A stretch of 64,000 nt of DNA. It comes from JAPLUA01 sp964625855. Its GTDB lineage: Bacteria; Verrucomicrobiota; Verrucomicrobiia; Limisphaerales; UBA8199. The translations under genes were made by a program, and so were the position numbers. The stretch lies in assembly GCA_964625855.1 (NCBI GenBank), contig CAZVFC010000008.1, forward strand, positions 1 through 64,000, in the 5' to 3' direction. Shown here in pieces: positions 56,839 through 64,000 of this stretch. Each line of letters opens with the position of its first letter. Positions within the stretch are counted from its first letter, which is position 1. The notes under the pieces were generated by a model that made no database searches, was not told the DNA's origin, and saw only the letters and a program-made list of their open reading frames with translations.

Positions 56839-56916
56839 GCTCAATGGTCTTTCTTTAGGGCTTCAGAGAGCGGTGAGCACTCTGCGAATCCCTGAAAAAC
56901 GTGGTTGATAGTCTGG

Positions 56917-57103
56917 TCATGCGGCATTGGTTCCTGAGCCTGCAAGCTGGGGATAAAGCGCGGCACCGATGACCGTAAGCACGGCGGCCGCTCCGAGCAG
57001 CGGGGTGAAATCCGTCGCCGAAGCCGAACGTGAGACTCAAAGAATGCACTGCGGTCAGGCTCCCGAAGCGGCGCGTGAGCCCGACGGTTTCCAAAACCTT
57101 CAT
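56917..57103 (-). pseudogene. ABC transporter deletion scar
   Basis: On the minus strand the start MKVLETVGLTRRFGSLTAVH is the beginning of an ABC ATPase (A-loop region). After about 30 codons the sequence switches, in another frame, to LLGAAAVLTVIGAALYPQL then AGSGTNAA and a stop, which reads like the C-terminus of an ABC permease. All the ATPase and permease between them is missing, so a deletion joined the two ends. It lies between the MarR regulator and the adaptor, which suggests that the operon once carried an ABC exporter too. Confidence 0.72.
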
Positions 57104-57106
57104 GTG

Positions 57107-57595
57107 TTAGCCCTCCCGCCTTCCTTGAAGTGCTTTCCGTTTAGCCTGGAGCACGCCGCGGCACGGCTCAAACACCCGGCGCAGCGATTCCAGCGCGCGC
57201 TCCAACGCCGCCCGCTCGTCCGCCGTCAGAACCGCCAGCTTCGCCGCCAGCAGTCGTCGAACTTCCGCCCGCCCGGCCTCCAACTGCATCCGGCCCCGCG
57301 CTGTAAGAGTCAGAGCGACCTGCCGCCGGTCCGTGAGTCCCGTCTGCCGCTTGACCAGTTTCTTCCTCACCAGCCCGTCGATCAACCTCGAGAGCGCCGG
57401 CAGCGACAGTCCCAGGTGCTCCGCGACTGCGGATAGGGAGGCGCACCGCGCGCGGGCCAGAAACCCCAGGGCGCGGAACTGCACCAGCGACAGCCCGCCC
57501 ACCCGCCGCACGCGGAGGTTGCAGTGGATGAACTGCATCACCAGCGGCGTCGTTTCCAGCAAACGCCGGGCGCAATGCTCAGCCGAGGACTCCAT
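57107..57595 (-). CDS. MarR-family transcription regulator
   Basis: A 162-residue winged-helix regulator: LSLVQFRALGFLARARC, then the recognition helix GLSLPALSRLIDGLVRKKLV and the wing DRRQVALTLTARGRMQLEAG. It probably represses the downstream efflux operon. A palindromic operator lies just upstream at 57,618. It stops three bases before the ABC remnant. Confidence 0.88.
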   Translation of the reverse strand: MESSAEHCARRLLETTPLVMQFIHCNLRVRRVGGLSLVQFRALGFLARARCASLSAVAEHLGLSLPALSRLIDGLVRKKLVKRQTGLTDRRQVALTLTARGRMQLEAGRAEVRRLLAAKLAVLTADERAALERALESLRRVFEPCRGVLQAKRKALQGRREG

Positions 57596-57617
57596 AATTG
57601 TTTAACATGCACAATAA

Positions 57618-57630
57618 TTGCATGATGCAA
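57618..57630. promoter_or_regulatory. probable MarR operator palindrome
   Basis: TTGCATGATGCAA is a perfect palindrome with one central base, about 22 bases upstream of the MarR start. MarR proteins often bind such sites in their own promoter. Other AT-rich inverted pieces surround it. Confidence 0.55.
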
Positions 57631-57928
57631 GTATATTGGAACCACTGAGCCGAGTCAAGTCGGGGCGCTTTTCTTGGAAAATTCAACCGAAGGCAAGGGC
57701 GACGTTGTGAGCAACCGTAATCGCCGCCTCCTTCAGCAGTTATTCAACATAAGCCCATAATGAGATAGCATCTGCAAACCAGCATGCCGAGGACTGGCCG
57801 CAGATTCGGAGCGCGCTGTCGCTGTCCGTGCGCGCGACTTTAGCCGAGCACAGGATACCAATACAGTAAAGCAACAGTCTTTCACCGTTGCATTTGGTCT
57901 CGCTTTGACTTCGTTGACTCGATATGAG
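57631..57928. other. intergenic, no supported gene
   Basis: Apart from the MarR operator at its edge, I see only a weak minus-strand frame of 70 codons without a family. It separates the divergent MarR and TetR operons. Confidence 0.4.
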
Positions 57929-57946
57929 AATGAATGCTCATTCATT
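57929..57946. promoter_or_regulatory. TetR operator palindrome before the hopanoid operon
   Basis: AATGAATGCTCATTCATT is a perfect 8+8 inverted repeat with a two-base centre, the form used by many TetR/FadR-type repressors. It overlaps the first codons of the longest version of the TetR gene, which favours the downstream start at 57,972. Confidence 0.75.
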
Positions 57947-57971
57947 TACAGAAAACCAAGATATCGAAGCT

Positions 57972-58586
57972 ATGTCCGCCAGTGATAAACACAGATTAGC
58001 CCGCCGCGACAAAGTGCTGCTTGCGGCCCGAAGATGCTTTATCCGACGGGGCTTCCATGCCACCGGCATGGCAGAGATTGCCAAGGCATGCCGCATGAGT
58101 GTAGGCAACATTTACCATTATTTCTCCAGCAAGGAAGCCATCGTGCGCGCCATAACCGAAGCGACGCGCTCACGTATCGCGCCGACGCTGCGGCGCTTCG
58201 AGGAGAACGCGGATCCTTCGGAGGCGATAGTTCAAATCATCCTCTTCGGGGCGAGGGAAGCTTGCCGCGGCTCGGATGCCAGACTTTGGACTGAAATATC
58301 CGCGGAGGCACCGCGGAACAGGCTCATTCGCGAAACCTATCTGGCGCTAGACCGCGAAATTCGCGCGGTGCTTGAGGCCCTCCTGCGGAAGGCGGTCGAA
58401 GCGGGCAGGCTCCCACCGGGACTGGATGTGGAGATGACATCGATTTGGCTCGTTGGCTTGTGGGACGGCGTACTTGCTCGCGTTTCCTTGGAACCAGAAA
58501 CTGACCTGGAGCGTGCCCTCGATGTTCTTGCGCTCACCTTGCGCCGATGCCTCGGTATTCGGAACGTTCGACTTGGCCGCTTATGA
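57972..58586 (+). CDS. TetR-family regulator of the hopanoid operon
   Basis: A 204-residue regulator (219 if started at 57,924). The DNA-binding domain is typical: RRDKVLLAARRCFIRRGFHA, then MAEIAKACRMSVGNIYHYF and SSKEAIVRAI. Start 57,972 leaves the operator palindrome in the promoter. Its stop overlaps the squalene-hopene cyclase start (ATGA at 58,583), so repressor and enzyme are co-translated and autoregulated. Confidence 0.85.
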   Translation: MSASDKHRLARRDKVLLAARRCFIRRGFHATGMAEIAKACRMSVGNIYHYFSSKEAIVRAITEATRSRIAPTLRRFEENADPSEAIVQIILFGAREACRGSDARLWTEISAEAPRNRLIRETYLALDREIRAVLEALLRKAVEAGRLPPGLDVEMTSIWLVGLWDGVLARVSLEPETDLERALDVLALTLRRCLGIRNVRLGRL

Positions 58587-60661
58587 ATTCACGAATTTCC
58601 AGTGATCATAGGAGCGATTCCCCCTGTATCACCGGGGAGCCGGAGACATCTCCCTCCACGTCTCAAATCGATGATGCCATAGCCCAGGCAATGGACTGGT
58701 CAGCCAAGGAGCAAAAGAGCGACGGTTTTTGGGTCGGCATGCTGGATTCCAACTGTTGCATGGAAGCGCAATGGATTTTGGCTATGCATTTTCTCGGGGT
58801 CACGGATGATCCGAAACTCCCCGGCATAATTCGCGCCATACTAAGAGAACAGCGTCCCGACGGCTCTTGGGAAGTCTATCACCAGGCTCCCATGGGGGAC
58901 ATCAATACCACCGTCGAATGTTACGCCGCCTTGCGTTGTTGCGGTTTCCGGGCGGATGCGGAGCCTATTCGCAAAGCCCGCGAATGGATCCTCTCGCATG
59001 GAGGCCTCCGGAAAACCCGCAACTTCACGCGGATCTGGCTCGCTCTTATCGGCGAATGGCCCTGGTCCTCAACTCCCGTTATCCCACCGGAGATGATCGC
59101 TCTGCCTCCCTGGATGCCCTTCAATATCTATTGGTTTGCCAGTTGGGCTCGGGCCACCATTGTTCCTCTGGCGATCGTTTCCGCGCGCAGACCCGTTCGG
59201 CCGCTGCCCCCTGACCGTCGGCTGGACGAACTCTTTCCCGGCGGGCGTGATGGGTTCGATTACGCCCTTCCCATGAGCAAGAGCGGTTTCTGGGCGACGT
59301 TCTTCTGGATCAATGAGCGTCTGCTTCACTTCTACGGCTCGTTCCCGTGGCAGCCGGGCCGCGAAACCTGCATCAAACTTTGCCTCGAATGGATCATTCG
59401 CCACCAGGACGCTGATGGCGCCTGGGGCGGTATCCAGCCTCCATGGATTTACAGTCTGATGGCCCTGCACACCGAGAGTTACCCACGTAATCATGCCGTG
59501 GTTCATAACGGCCTGGACGCATGGAACCATCATTGGTCGTATCAGCAGGACGGAGCCACTTACATTCAGGCCAGTGAGTCCCCCATTTGGGACACCCTTC
59601 TTACCTTGCAGGGCCTGCTGGATTGTGGCGCCACACCCAAAACCTATCCTCCCATGCTGCCCGCTTTGGAGTGGATTCTGGACAAACAGATTCTGGTCAA
59701 AGGCGATTGGGCCATAATGGTTCGGGGAGTGGAATGCGGCGGATGGGCGTTTGAGCGCGCCAACACGCTCTATCCCGACGTGGATGACACGGCCGTGGCC
59801 CTCGCAGTGCTGGTGCAGATTCGCGAACTGGCGCCCGCGTCCTTCCGGTCGCGGATTGATATTGCCATCCGCCGTGCCGAAACCTGGGTCCGCGCCATGC
59901 AATCCTCGAATGGCGGTTGGGCCGCATTCGACAAAGACAACGATCGATGGATTCTCAGCCGCATTCCGTTCTGTGATTTCGGCGAAGTTCTCGATCCGCC
60001 GAGCGCCGATCTCACGGGCCATAAACTCGAGGCGCTGGGGCTCATGGGCTACGACCTTCAAGATCCCGCCGTGAAGAAGGCGGTGGCTTACGTTCTGCGT
60101 GAGCAGGAAGCCGATGGAAGCTGGTTTGGACGCTGGGGGGTCAATCATATCTACGGCACCGGCCTAGTGCTACCAGGCTTGCGCGCCGTTGGTTTCGACA
60201 TGAACGACAGGCGCATACGCAAGTCTGGCGACTGGCTGGTTTCCAACCAGCACGAAGACGGCGGATGGGGGGAGTCTTGCGCCTCGTACATGGACGATTC
60301 GATGCGTGCCAATGGCCACCCCACAGCGGCTCAGACCGCTTGGGCGCTCATGGGGCTAATCGCGATTGGAAGCCCGGACTTCGCCCCCGCAATTCAGCGC
60401 GGTGTACAATGGCTTCTGCGACATCAACGCAACGGCACCTGGGATGGCCCCCATTACGTCGGCTGCGGCTTTCCCGGCTACGGCGTCGGCGAACGAATCC
60501 GTAAGAAGAAAGACACTGCGGAACTCGCGCAAGGTCGTGAATTAGCCCGCGGTTTCATGCTCAACTATAATCTCTATCGCCACTACTTTCCGCTACAGGC
60601 TTTGGGGCGCGCGCGGCGTTTCTTGTCGATTGTTGCTAGAGGAGGTCCATATGAATACTGA
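58583..60661 (+). CDS. shc: squalene-hopene cyclase
   Basis: A 692-residue triterpene cyclase. The general acid motif is YPDVDDTAVAL (D-x-D-D). QW-type repeats such as DADGAWGGI, DGSWFGRWGVNHIYGTG and DGGWGESC occur along both alpha-barrel domains. The KHxGxG-like end is FPGYGVGERIRKKKD. It converts squalene to hopene/diplopterol for hopanoid membranes. The start overlapping the TetR stop was chosen over an earlier in-frame ATG at 58,547. The reading frame is complete. No squalene synthase or HpnH-type gene is in the window. Confidence 0.93.
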   Translation: MNSRISSDHRSDSPCITGEPETSPSTSQIDDAIAQAMDWSAKEQKSDGFWVGMLDSNCCMEAQWILAMHFLGVTDDPKLPGIIRAILREQRPDGSWEVYHQAPMGDINTTVECYAALRCCGFRADAEPIRKAREWILSHGGLRKTRNFTRIWLALIGEWPWSSTPVIPPEMIALPPWMPFNIYWFASWARATIVPLAIVSARRPVRPLPPDRRLDELFPGGRDGFDYALPMSKSGFWATFFWINERLLHFYGSFPWQPGRETCIKLCLEWIIRHQDADGAWGGIQPPWIYSLMALHTESYPRNHAVVHNGLDAWNHHWSYQQDGATYIQASESPIWDTLLTLQGLLDCGATPKTYPPMLPALEWILDKQILVKGDWAIMVRGVECGGWAFERANTLYPDVDDTAVALAVLVQIRELAPASFRSRIDIAIRRAETWVRAMQSSNGGWAAFDKDNDRWILSRIPFCDFGEVLDPPSADLTGHKLEALGLMGYDLQDPAVKKAVAYVLREQEADGSWFGRWGVNHIYGTGLVLPGLRAVGFDMNDRRIRKSGDWLVSNQHEDGGWGESCASYMDDSMRANGHPTAAQTAWALMGLIAIGSPDFAPAIQRGVQWLLRHQRNGTWDGPHYVGCGFPGYGVGERIRKKKDTAELAQGRELARGFMLNYNLYRHYFPLQALGRARRFLSIVARGGPYEY

Positions 60662-61232
60662 GTTCAATTCATCGAGCGGCACCACTCTTCCAGCGAAGCA
60701 GCCACCACCCAAAGTCGGCATCTCAAAGGATACTGTGGGGGAAATCTCGGCCGGGCCGGCATTTCGCATTCACGACATCCTCCTTCCCACGGATTTCTCG
60801 GAACATTCAAATGCCGCTTTGAAGTACGGCTTACAACTCGCTCAACAGCTTGGCGCGAGGATTACGTTGCTGCATGTCTTTGAACCCCCACCCATGTCCC
60901 TTGAAGCCGGCGTTACGTACCCGTCCGATGAATTGCTGGAGCGGCTTCGCAAGGACGCAAAACGGGTGTTGGTTCAGGTGTGTGAACAGGGGCAGTTAGA
61001 GTTTCCCATCTTGCGGCAGGTAATCGTGGAAGTTGGGGTTCCGCAAGAAACAATAAATAGGACCGCCAAAGAACAAGAAATGGATCTAATCATTCTTTGC
61101 ACACACGGTCGCTCCGGCCTGGCCCACGTCTTACTCGGCAGCATTGCGGAAAAGGTAGTTCGCGAGGCACCCTGCCCGGTCTTGGTTGTTCGAGCGGAGC
61201 ACCGCACTGTAGCTGGAACTGACCACCACTAA
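60651..61232 (+). CDS. universal stress protein (UspA family)
   Basis: A 193-residue protein. HDILLPTDFSEHSNAALKYG is the UspA opening, after about 40 residues of polar N-terminal sequence. The ATP-loop motif is in CTHGRSGLAHVLLGSIAEKV, then CPVLVVR. AGAGGAGG precedes the ATG at 60,651, which overlaps the last codons of the cyclase gene. Probably part of the hopanoid operon. Confidence 0.87.
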   Translation: MNTEFNSSSGTTLPAKQPPPKVGISKDTVGEISAGPAFRIHDILLPTDFSEHSNAALKYGLQLAQQLGARITLLHVFEPPPMSLEAGVTYPSDELLERLRKDAKRVLVQVCEQGQLEFPILRQVIVEVGVPQETINRTAKEQEMDLIILCTHGRSGLAHVLLGSIAEKVVREAPCPVLVVRAEHRTVAGTDHH

Positions 61233-61373
61233 TGACGAGCTAATCAAGGCTGTGATTAATTATTGGAGGATGAGGATTGACTATGATGAACAAGCCAGCG
61301 CAAAGGCTTTTACAAGGATGAGCCTATGAAGGCTGGGCGCATTTCACAAACCAACTAGACCAAAACAGATTGT

Positions 61374-62102
61374 ATGGGCCGCGTTAGTGACGCCAGAGAA
61401 CGGTTGATGAATGCCGTAAGAGAGCTTATTTGGGTCGGCTCCTATGGAACCACCACCATCGATCATATTTGCGACAAAGCCGTAGTTAAGAAGGGAAGCT
61501 TTTATTACTATTTTGAATCCAAGGCGGAATTGGCCGTCGCGGCCATCGAAGAGGAATGGAAGGTTCGGCGTCCCAGTCTTGACGCGATGTTTTCTCCCAC
61601 GGTGCCGCCATTGGACCGCTTGCGGAAATATTGCGAGGCTGGCTACCAATTTCAGGCGAGGATACGTGAGAAATATGGGTGCGTCTTGGGTAACCCCCTC
61701 TTCTCCGTGGGGGCGGAAGTCAGCACTCAGGAAGATCATCGCTTGCAGAAAAAGATTCAGGAAATTCTGGAATACATGCGGAAGTACTTGGAAAGGGCCA
61801 TTCGCGATGCTCATGGAGCTGGTTTGATCCATGCTCCGGACCCGATCACGAAATCTCGAATACTGTTCGCGTATTACGGGGGATTGCAGACCCAGGCGCG
61901 AATTCAAAACCGGCTCGAAGTCCTGAAAGACGCAATTACCGGCACCTATGATTTGCTCGGCGTCAAGCCGGGCCAGCGTGCTGTTGCAGCCGGCCAAAAT
62001 GACGCCGCAGGAACTGGAGAAGGGAGTGCAGCGGACCTACGAGAACCTATCCTATTACTTCAAGCGGCGCCCTCCAAGACCTCCAAGACAGAAGATCGTT
62101 AG
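61374..62102 (+). CDS. TetR-family regulator
   Basis: A 242-residue TetR protein: ARERLMNAVRELIWVGSYGT, then TTIDHICDKAVVKKGSFYYY and FESKAELAV. Ligand domain to about residue 200. The last ~45 residues (GQNDAAGTGEGSAADLREPI) read as the off-frame translation of a radical-SAM-like remnant and are probably not original. The normal end of the protein was probably replaced by the junction near 61,975. Confidence 0.8.
   Translation: MGRVSDARERLMNAVRELIWVGSYGTTTIDHICDKAVVKKGSFYYYFESKAELAVAAIEEEWKVRRPSLDAMFSPTVPPLDRLRKYCEAGYQFQARIREKYGCVLGNPLFSVGAEVSTQEDHRLQKKIQEILEYMRKYLERAIRDAHGAGLIHAPDPITKSRILFAYYGGLQTQARIQNRLEVLKDAITGTYDLLGVKPGQRAVAAGQNDAAGTGEGSAADLREPILLLQAAPSKTSKTEDR
61978..62085 (+). pseudogene. 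C-terminal remnant of a radical SAM-like protein
   Basis: In a frame different from the TetR gene the sequence reads VLLQPAKMTPQELEKGVQRT, then YENLSYYFKRRPPRP. This matches the end of cobalamin-binding radical SAM proteins (MTPEELEEG...). Only about 35 codons remain. It overlaps the TetR 3' end. Confidence 0.55.
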
Positions 62103-62530
62103 ATGGTGGCCTTTGTCGTTTGGCAACCGCGCATGCTGCTGGTCGCTGGTCGTGCGTTTGCACTGTCGCACCGGCGGATCCGCAATCACAGCCAGCGCAT
62201 GGGATGCCTTTGGAGTGACCAAGCCGGTCAAACGGCGAAACCGCGCTCCTGCCTTTCGAGTCAGAGCCGATTAGGATAGCCGCGAGGTAGTGGTCCATTC
62301 TCGTAGCGAACGCCCTGCTTCACCAAGGAGGCCCGGCTAACAAAGTGTGTGCGCCGTCAACTCACTCGCAACCTCGCACTGGACCTCTGCATACAACGGT
62401 ATGGGATCGGCGCCGGACGGGCGGATGAGTTTGCGGAGTGAGGCCTACGAACCAGTCACTGCTTGGAGAAAACTGCGCTCCGGTGAATGGTTTCGACCTG
62501 ACCGCTTGGCGTGCATCTGTTGCCGTTTAC
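62103..62530. other. no supported gene
   Basis: No family or convincing start. The sequence after the radical-SAM remnant looks non-coding on both strands. Confidence 0.4.
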
Positions 62531-62890
62531 CTAATCCCCCTTTCTATCGGTGAACTCCTCGAAGGACTGCTTTCCAGCCCTTTGCCACCATTCTTCGTAG
62601 TCCCGCCATTTGCCATAATGCCTCTCACGGAAGTGACCGATACCGTGTCCATGATGGCCGATGCCACCCACCAACACCCTAGCAAGCACCAGTAATGCCA
62701 CACTCTGTCCGTAGGTGATCGGGCGAAAGTGGGTTACCGCTGGCACGACATAATTCCATAACTGCATTACGAAGTAGCCGAAAAAGAGGGCCAGCAGGGC
62801 AGTCAGCGCCAACCCGAACAAAATATGCACGACGATCAGACGGGCACGTCCGTGTTTGGAATCAAACTCACGGTAATGATCGCAAATCAT
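62531..62890 (-). CDS. small membrane protein, putative partner of the ECF sigma factor
   Basis: A 119-residue product with two membrane segments (IVVHILFGLALTALLALFFG, and TYGQSVALLVLARVLVGGIG), then a histidine-glycine stretch GHHGHGIGHFRERHYG and a charged tail. It starts 21 bases after the sigma factor stop on the same strand. It may be a metal-sensing or anti-sigma-like partner, by position only. Confidence 0.6.
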   Translation of the reverse strand: MICDHYREFDSKHGRARLIVVHILFGLALTALLALFFGYFVMQLWNYVVPAVTHFRPITYGQSVALLVLARVLVGGIGHHGHGIGHFRERHYGKWRDYEEWWQRAGKQSFEEFTDRKGD

Positions 62891-62910
62891 AGAGTCTTCG
62901 AATGTTTGGT

Positions 62911-63456
62911 TTACTGGTTGCGATAATCTGAAAGCATGCGGCGCAATTGCGCTGTTGCCCTGCTTTTACGCGATAAGAGCGTTCCCACCGGGACTCCCCA
63001 ATCTTCGGCCAGGTCCCGAAAGCTGCGTCCATCTATTTCGGTGGCCAGCCAAACGGCCCTTGTTTGAGGGTCAAGCCGGTCAATGGCCATCCTCAGATGC
63101 TCCGCCATCTCTTTTTGCTCCATCACTTGCGCCGGACTGAGCTTGGTGTCCGGCAATTGCAGCGCGGGTGCCTCTGAGATATCGCCATGGTCGTCAATTC
63201 GCACCGTCGGCACTTGCTTGCGCCGATGATCGGCAATTCGGTTCGTCAAGGCGCGGTAGACATAAGCCGTCAGATTTTCGATCTCGCTGATTATATCCGC
63301 GCGCCGGATCAGATTGAAGGTGACCTCCGAAACAATGTCTTCGGCGTCAATTTCATCCCTGCCGACAAGCTGGCGTCGCACAAAGCCTTGGAACCGCTCT
63401 TTCTCGCGGGCGATGATGTTGGCCAACCGCCTTTGTCCATGTTCCAAGTCTGCCAT
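62911..63456 (-). CDS. ECF RNA polymerase sigma factor
   Basis: A 181-residue group 4 sigma factor. Region 2: DEIDAEDIVSEVTFNLIRRA and NLTAYVYRALTNRIADHRRK. Region 4: RLDPQTRAVWLATEIDGRSF, then RDLAEDWGVPVGTLLSRKSR. Start at 63,456 chosen because the upstream frame has no family similarity. It is followed by the small histidine-rich membrane protein. Confidence 0.88.
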   Translation of the reverse strand: MADLEHGQRRLANIIAREKERFQGFVRRQLVGRDEIDAEDIVSEVTFNLIRRADIISEIENLTAYVYRALTNRIADHRRKQVPTVRIDDHGDISEAPALQLPDTKLSPAQVMEQKEMAEHLRMAIDRLDPQTRAVWLATEIDGRSFRDLAEDWGVPVGTLLSRKSRATAQLRRMLSDYRNQ

Positions 63457-63602
63457 CGTGTTTGCCTTCAATGACGCAAAAAGGACCAAATTATTGCATG
63501 TGGTTTCATCCCCGGCGTCCAAGCGTCGTCTGGCCAGTTGATCACAAAGGAGGCCGAGCGCGATGATGCATGGTTCCCGCAGACAGCAATACGGCAAGTC
63601 CA

Positions 63603-64000
63603 TCAGTTCAAAAGGGTGTCCAGGGTGTCAGCTGCCGGATTCCAATAGCGGATCTCCTGAATTCTCCTGCTTTCGGTCAGGATTAACACCGTCACTCGTT
63701 CAGAATTGCGCGGGAATGCCGACAGACTCTTATCTACGCCAAGAATGATCCTGTGCCGGTATTGCCTTAACTTATGCAATGCAAAGGGACGTGCTATCGC
63801 TGGCATGGCGCGGATGTCCAATACATATGCGGCTCGGTGCTGTTCGAGCCAATCTGGCCTCAATGCTTTCAGTTTGAGGTTGGCCTCTTTGCCCGTAGCC
63901 ATATCTAGCCCGATGAGTAGATAATGCAGATCGGTCGCCAACTTGAACTCCTTCCCGAATTGGTCCTTGGCCGAAAATAGGGGAATGGCATCGCCAACCG
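63603..64000 (-). CDS. redoxin-like protein, partial at window edge
   Basis: The frame is open to the window end on the minus strand. Its 5' part reads VGDAIPLFSAKDQFGKEFKL, the opening of AhpC/TSA-type redoxins. The C-terminal part (TESRRIQEIRYWNPA) is less typical, and no peroxidatic cysteine is seen in the visible 130 residues. The true start lies outside the window. It may be a redoxin-fold protein without a redox role. Confidence 0.5.
   Translation of the reverse strand, partial: VGDAIPLFSAKDQFGKEFKLATDLHYLLIGLDMATGKEANLKLKALRPDWLEQHRAAYVLDIRAMPAIARPFALHKLRQYRHRIILGVDKSLSAFPRNSERVTVLILTESRRIQEIRYWNPAADTLDTLLN

Noticed and set aside
55645..56895. 416-codon plus-strand open frame opposite the EmrA-like gene
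   Set aside because: Antisense shadow of a high-GC, alanine-rich adaptor gene; no independent evidence.
59069..60148. 359-codon minus-strand frame inside the squalene-hopene cyclase
   Set aside because: The cyclase on the other strand is complete and full of family motifs, so this is a shadow.

Overview
This window looks like a chromosomal segment of a free-living Gram-negative bacterium with moderately high GC. Several features suggest a member of the Verrucomicrobiota or a close PVC relative: a squalene-hopene cyclase, tripartite efflux pumps with NodT/TolC-like outer-membrane partners, a PagL-type outer-membrane lipid A deacylase, many small lipoproteins, DUF2934, and stand-alone CBM48-like proteins. 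That placement is an inference from gene content and was not tested. I saw no rRNA, tRNA, transposase or CRISPR array.

Positions 1-18,500 form a defence island built around ubiquitin-like (Ubl) chemistry. A complete type II CBASS operon (patatin phospholipase CapV, DncV-like nucleotidyltransferase, E2-E1 Cap2, JAMM protease Cap3; 1,227-5,411) converges on a Bil-type operon on the other strand (Ubl with C-terminal GlyGly, E2-like, JAMM protease, E1; 8,526-5,641). A third, divergent unit follows. It has a sigma-70-like protein, a small helical partner, a 1,134-residue ImmA/IrrE-UvrD helicase with AddB-style cysteines, then a triple-Ubl protein, a DUF6791-ThiF E1, a DUF6527 protein and a membrane NERD protein (8,990-17,579). 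The most striking observation links the last two units. The DNA upstream of the Bil Ubl gene carries a decayed copy of the helicase 3' end followed by the same leader (three matching blocks in the same order with the same spacing) that sits between the intact helicase and the triple-Ubl gene. The Bil operon therefore once sat, or was copied from a site, downstream of a similar helicase. This suggests a helicase/regulator module with exchangeable Ubl cargo.

Positions 18,500-23,100 are scarred. They hold a truncated Hsp20, two SDR gene halves that do not belong to one gene, a truncated exported protein and an orphan CBM48 protein. At 23,100-26,300 lie an NtrC/NifA-type sigma-54 activator and a thioredoxin-like gene (WSQAC active site). 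A sigma-54-type promoter with a distinct upstream block about 100 bp away occurs four times in the window (about 23,120, 25,430, 41,290 and 49,405). In three copies it lies exactly the same distance from a thioredoxin start. One of these genes is intact, one is degenerate, and one is cut off so that its remnant is coupled to a patatin lipoprotein.

Positions 26,400-36,900 encode a hypothetical protein, an RND efflux operon, a DUF2934-aldo/keto reductase fusion, stress-like small proteins and a TetR regulator. Positions 36,900-47,100 contain an array of four intact and one broken single-domain response regulators. They are interleaved with related small lipoproteins, small basic proteins, a CBM48 protein, PagL, and a PAS-PAS-kinase-receiver hybrid. 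Palindrome-bounded repeats of about 110 bp lie between some of them.

Positions 47,100-64,000 hold a large orphan helical protein, the patatin lipoprotein and DUF1638. Next is a MarR-EmrA-EmrB-NodT efflux operon containing an ABC-transporter deletion scar. A TetR-squalene-hopene cyclase-UspA operon with a clear operator palindrome follows, then a TetR gene carrying a radical-SAM-like remnant. The window ends with an ECF sigma factor with a membrane partner and the edge of a redoxin-like gene.
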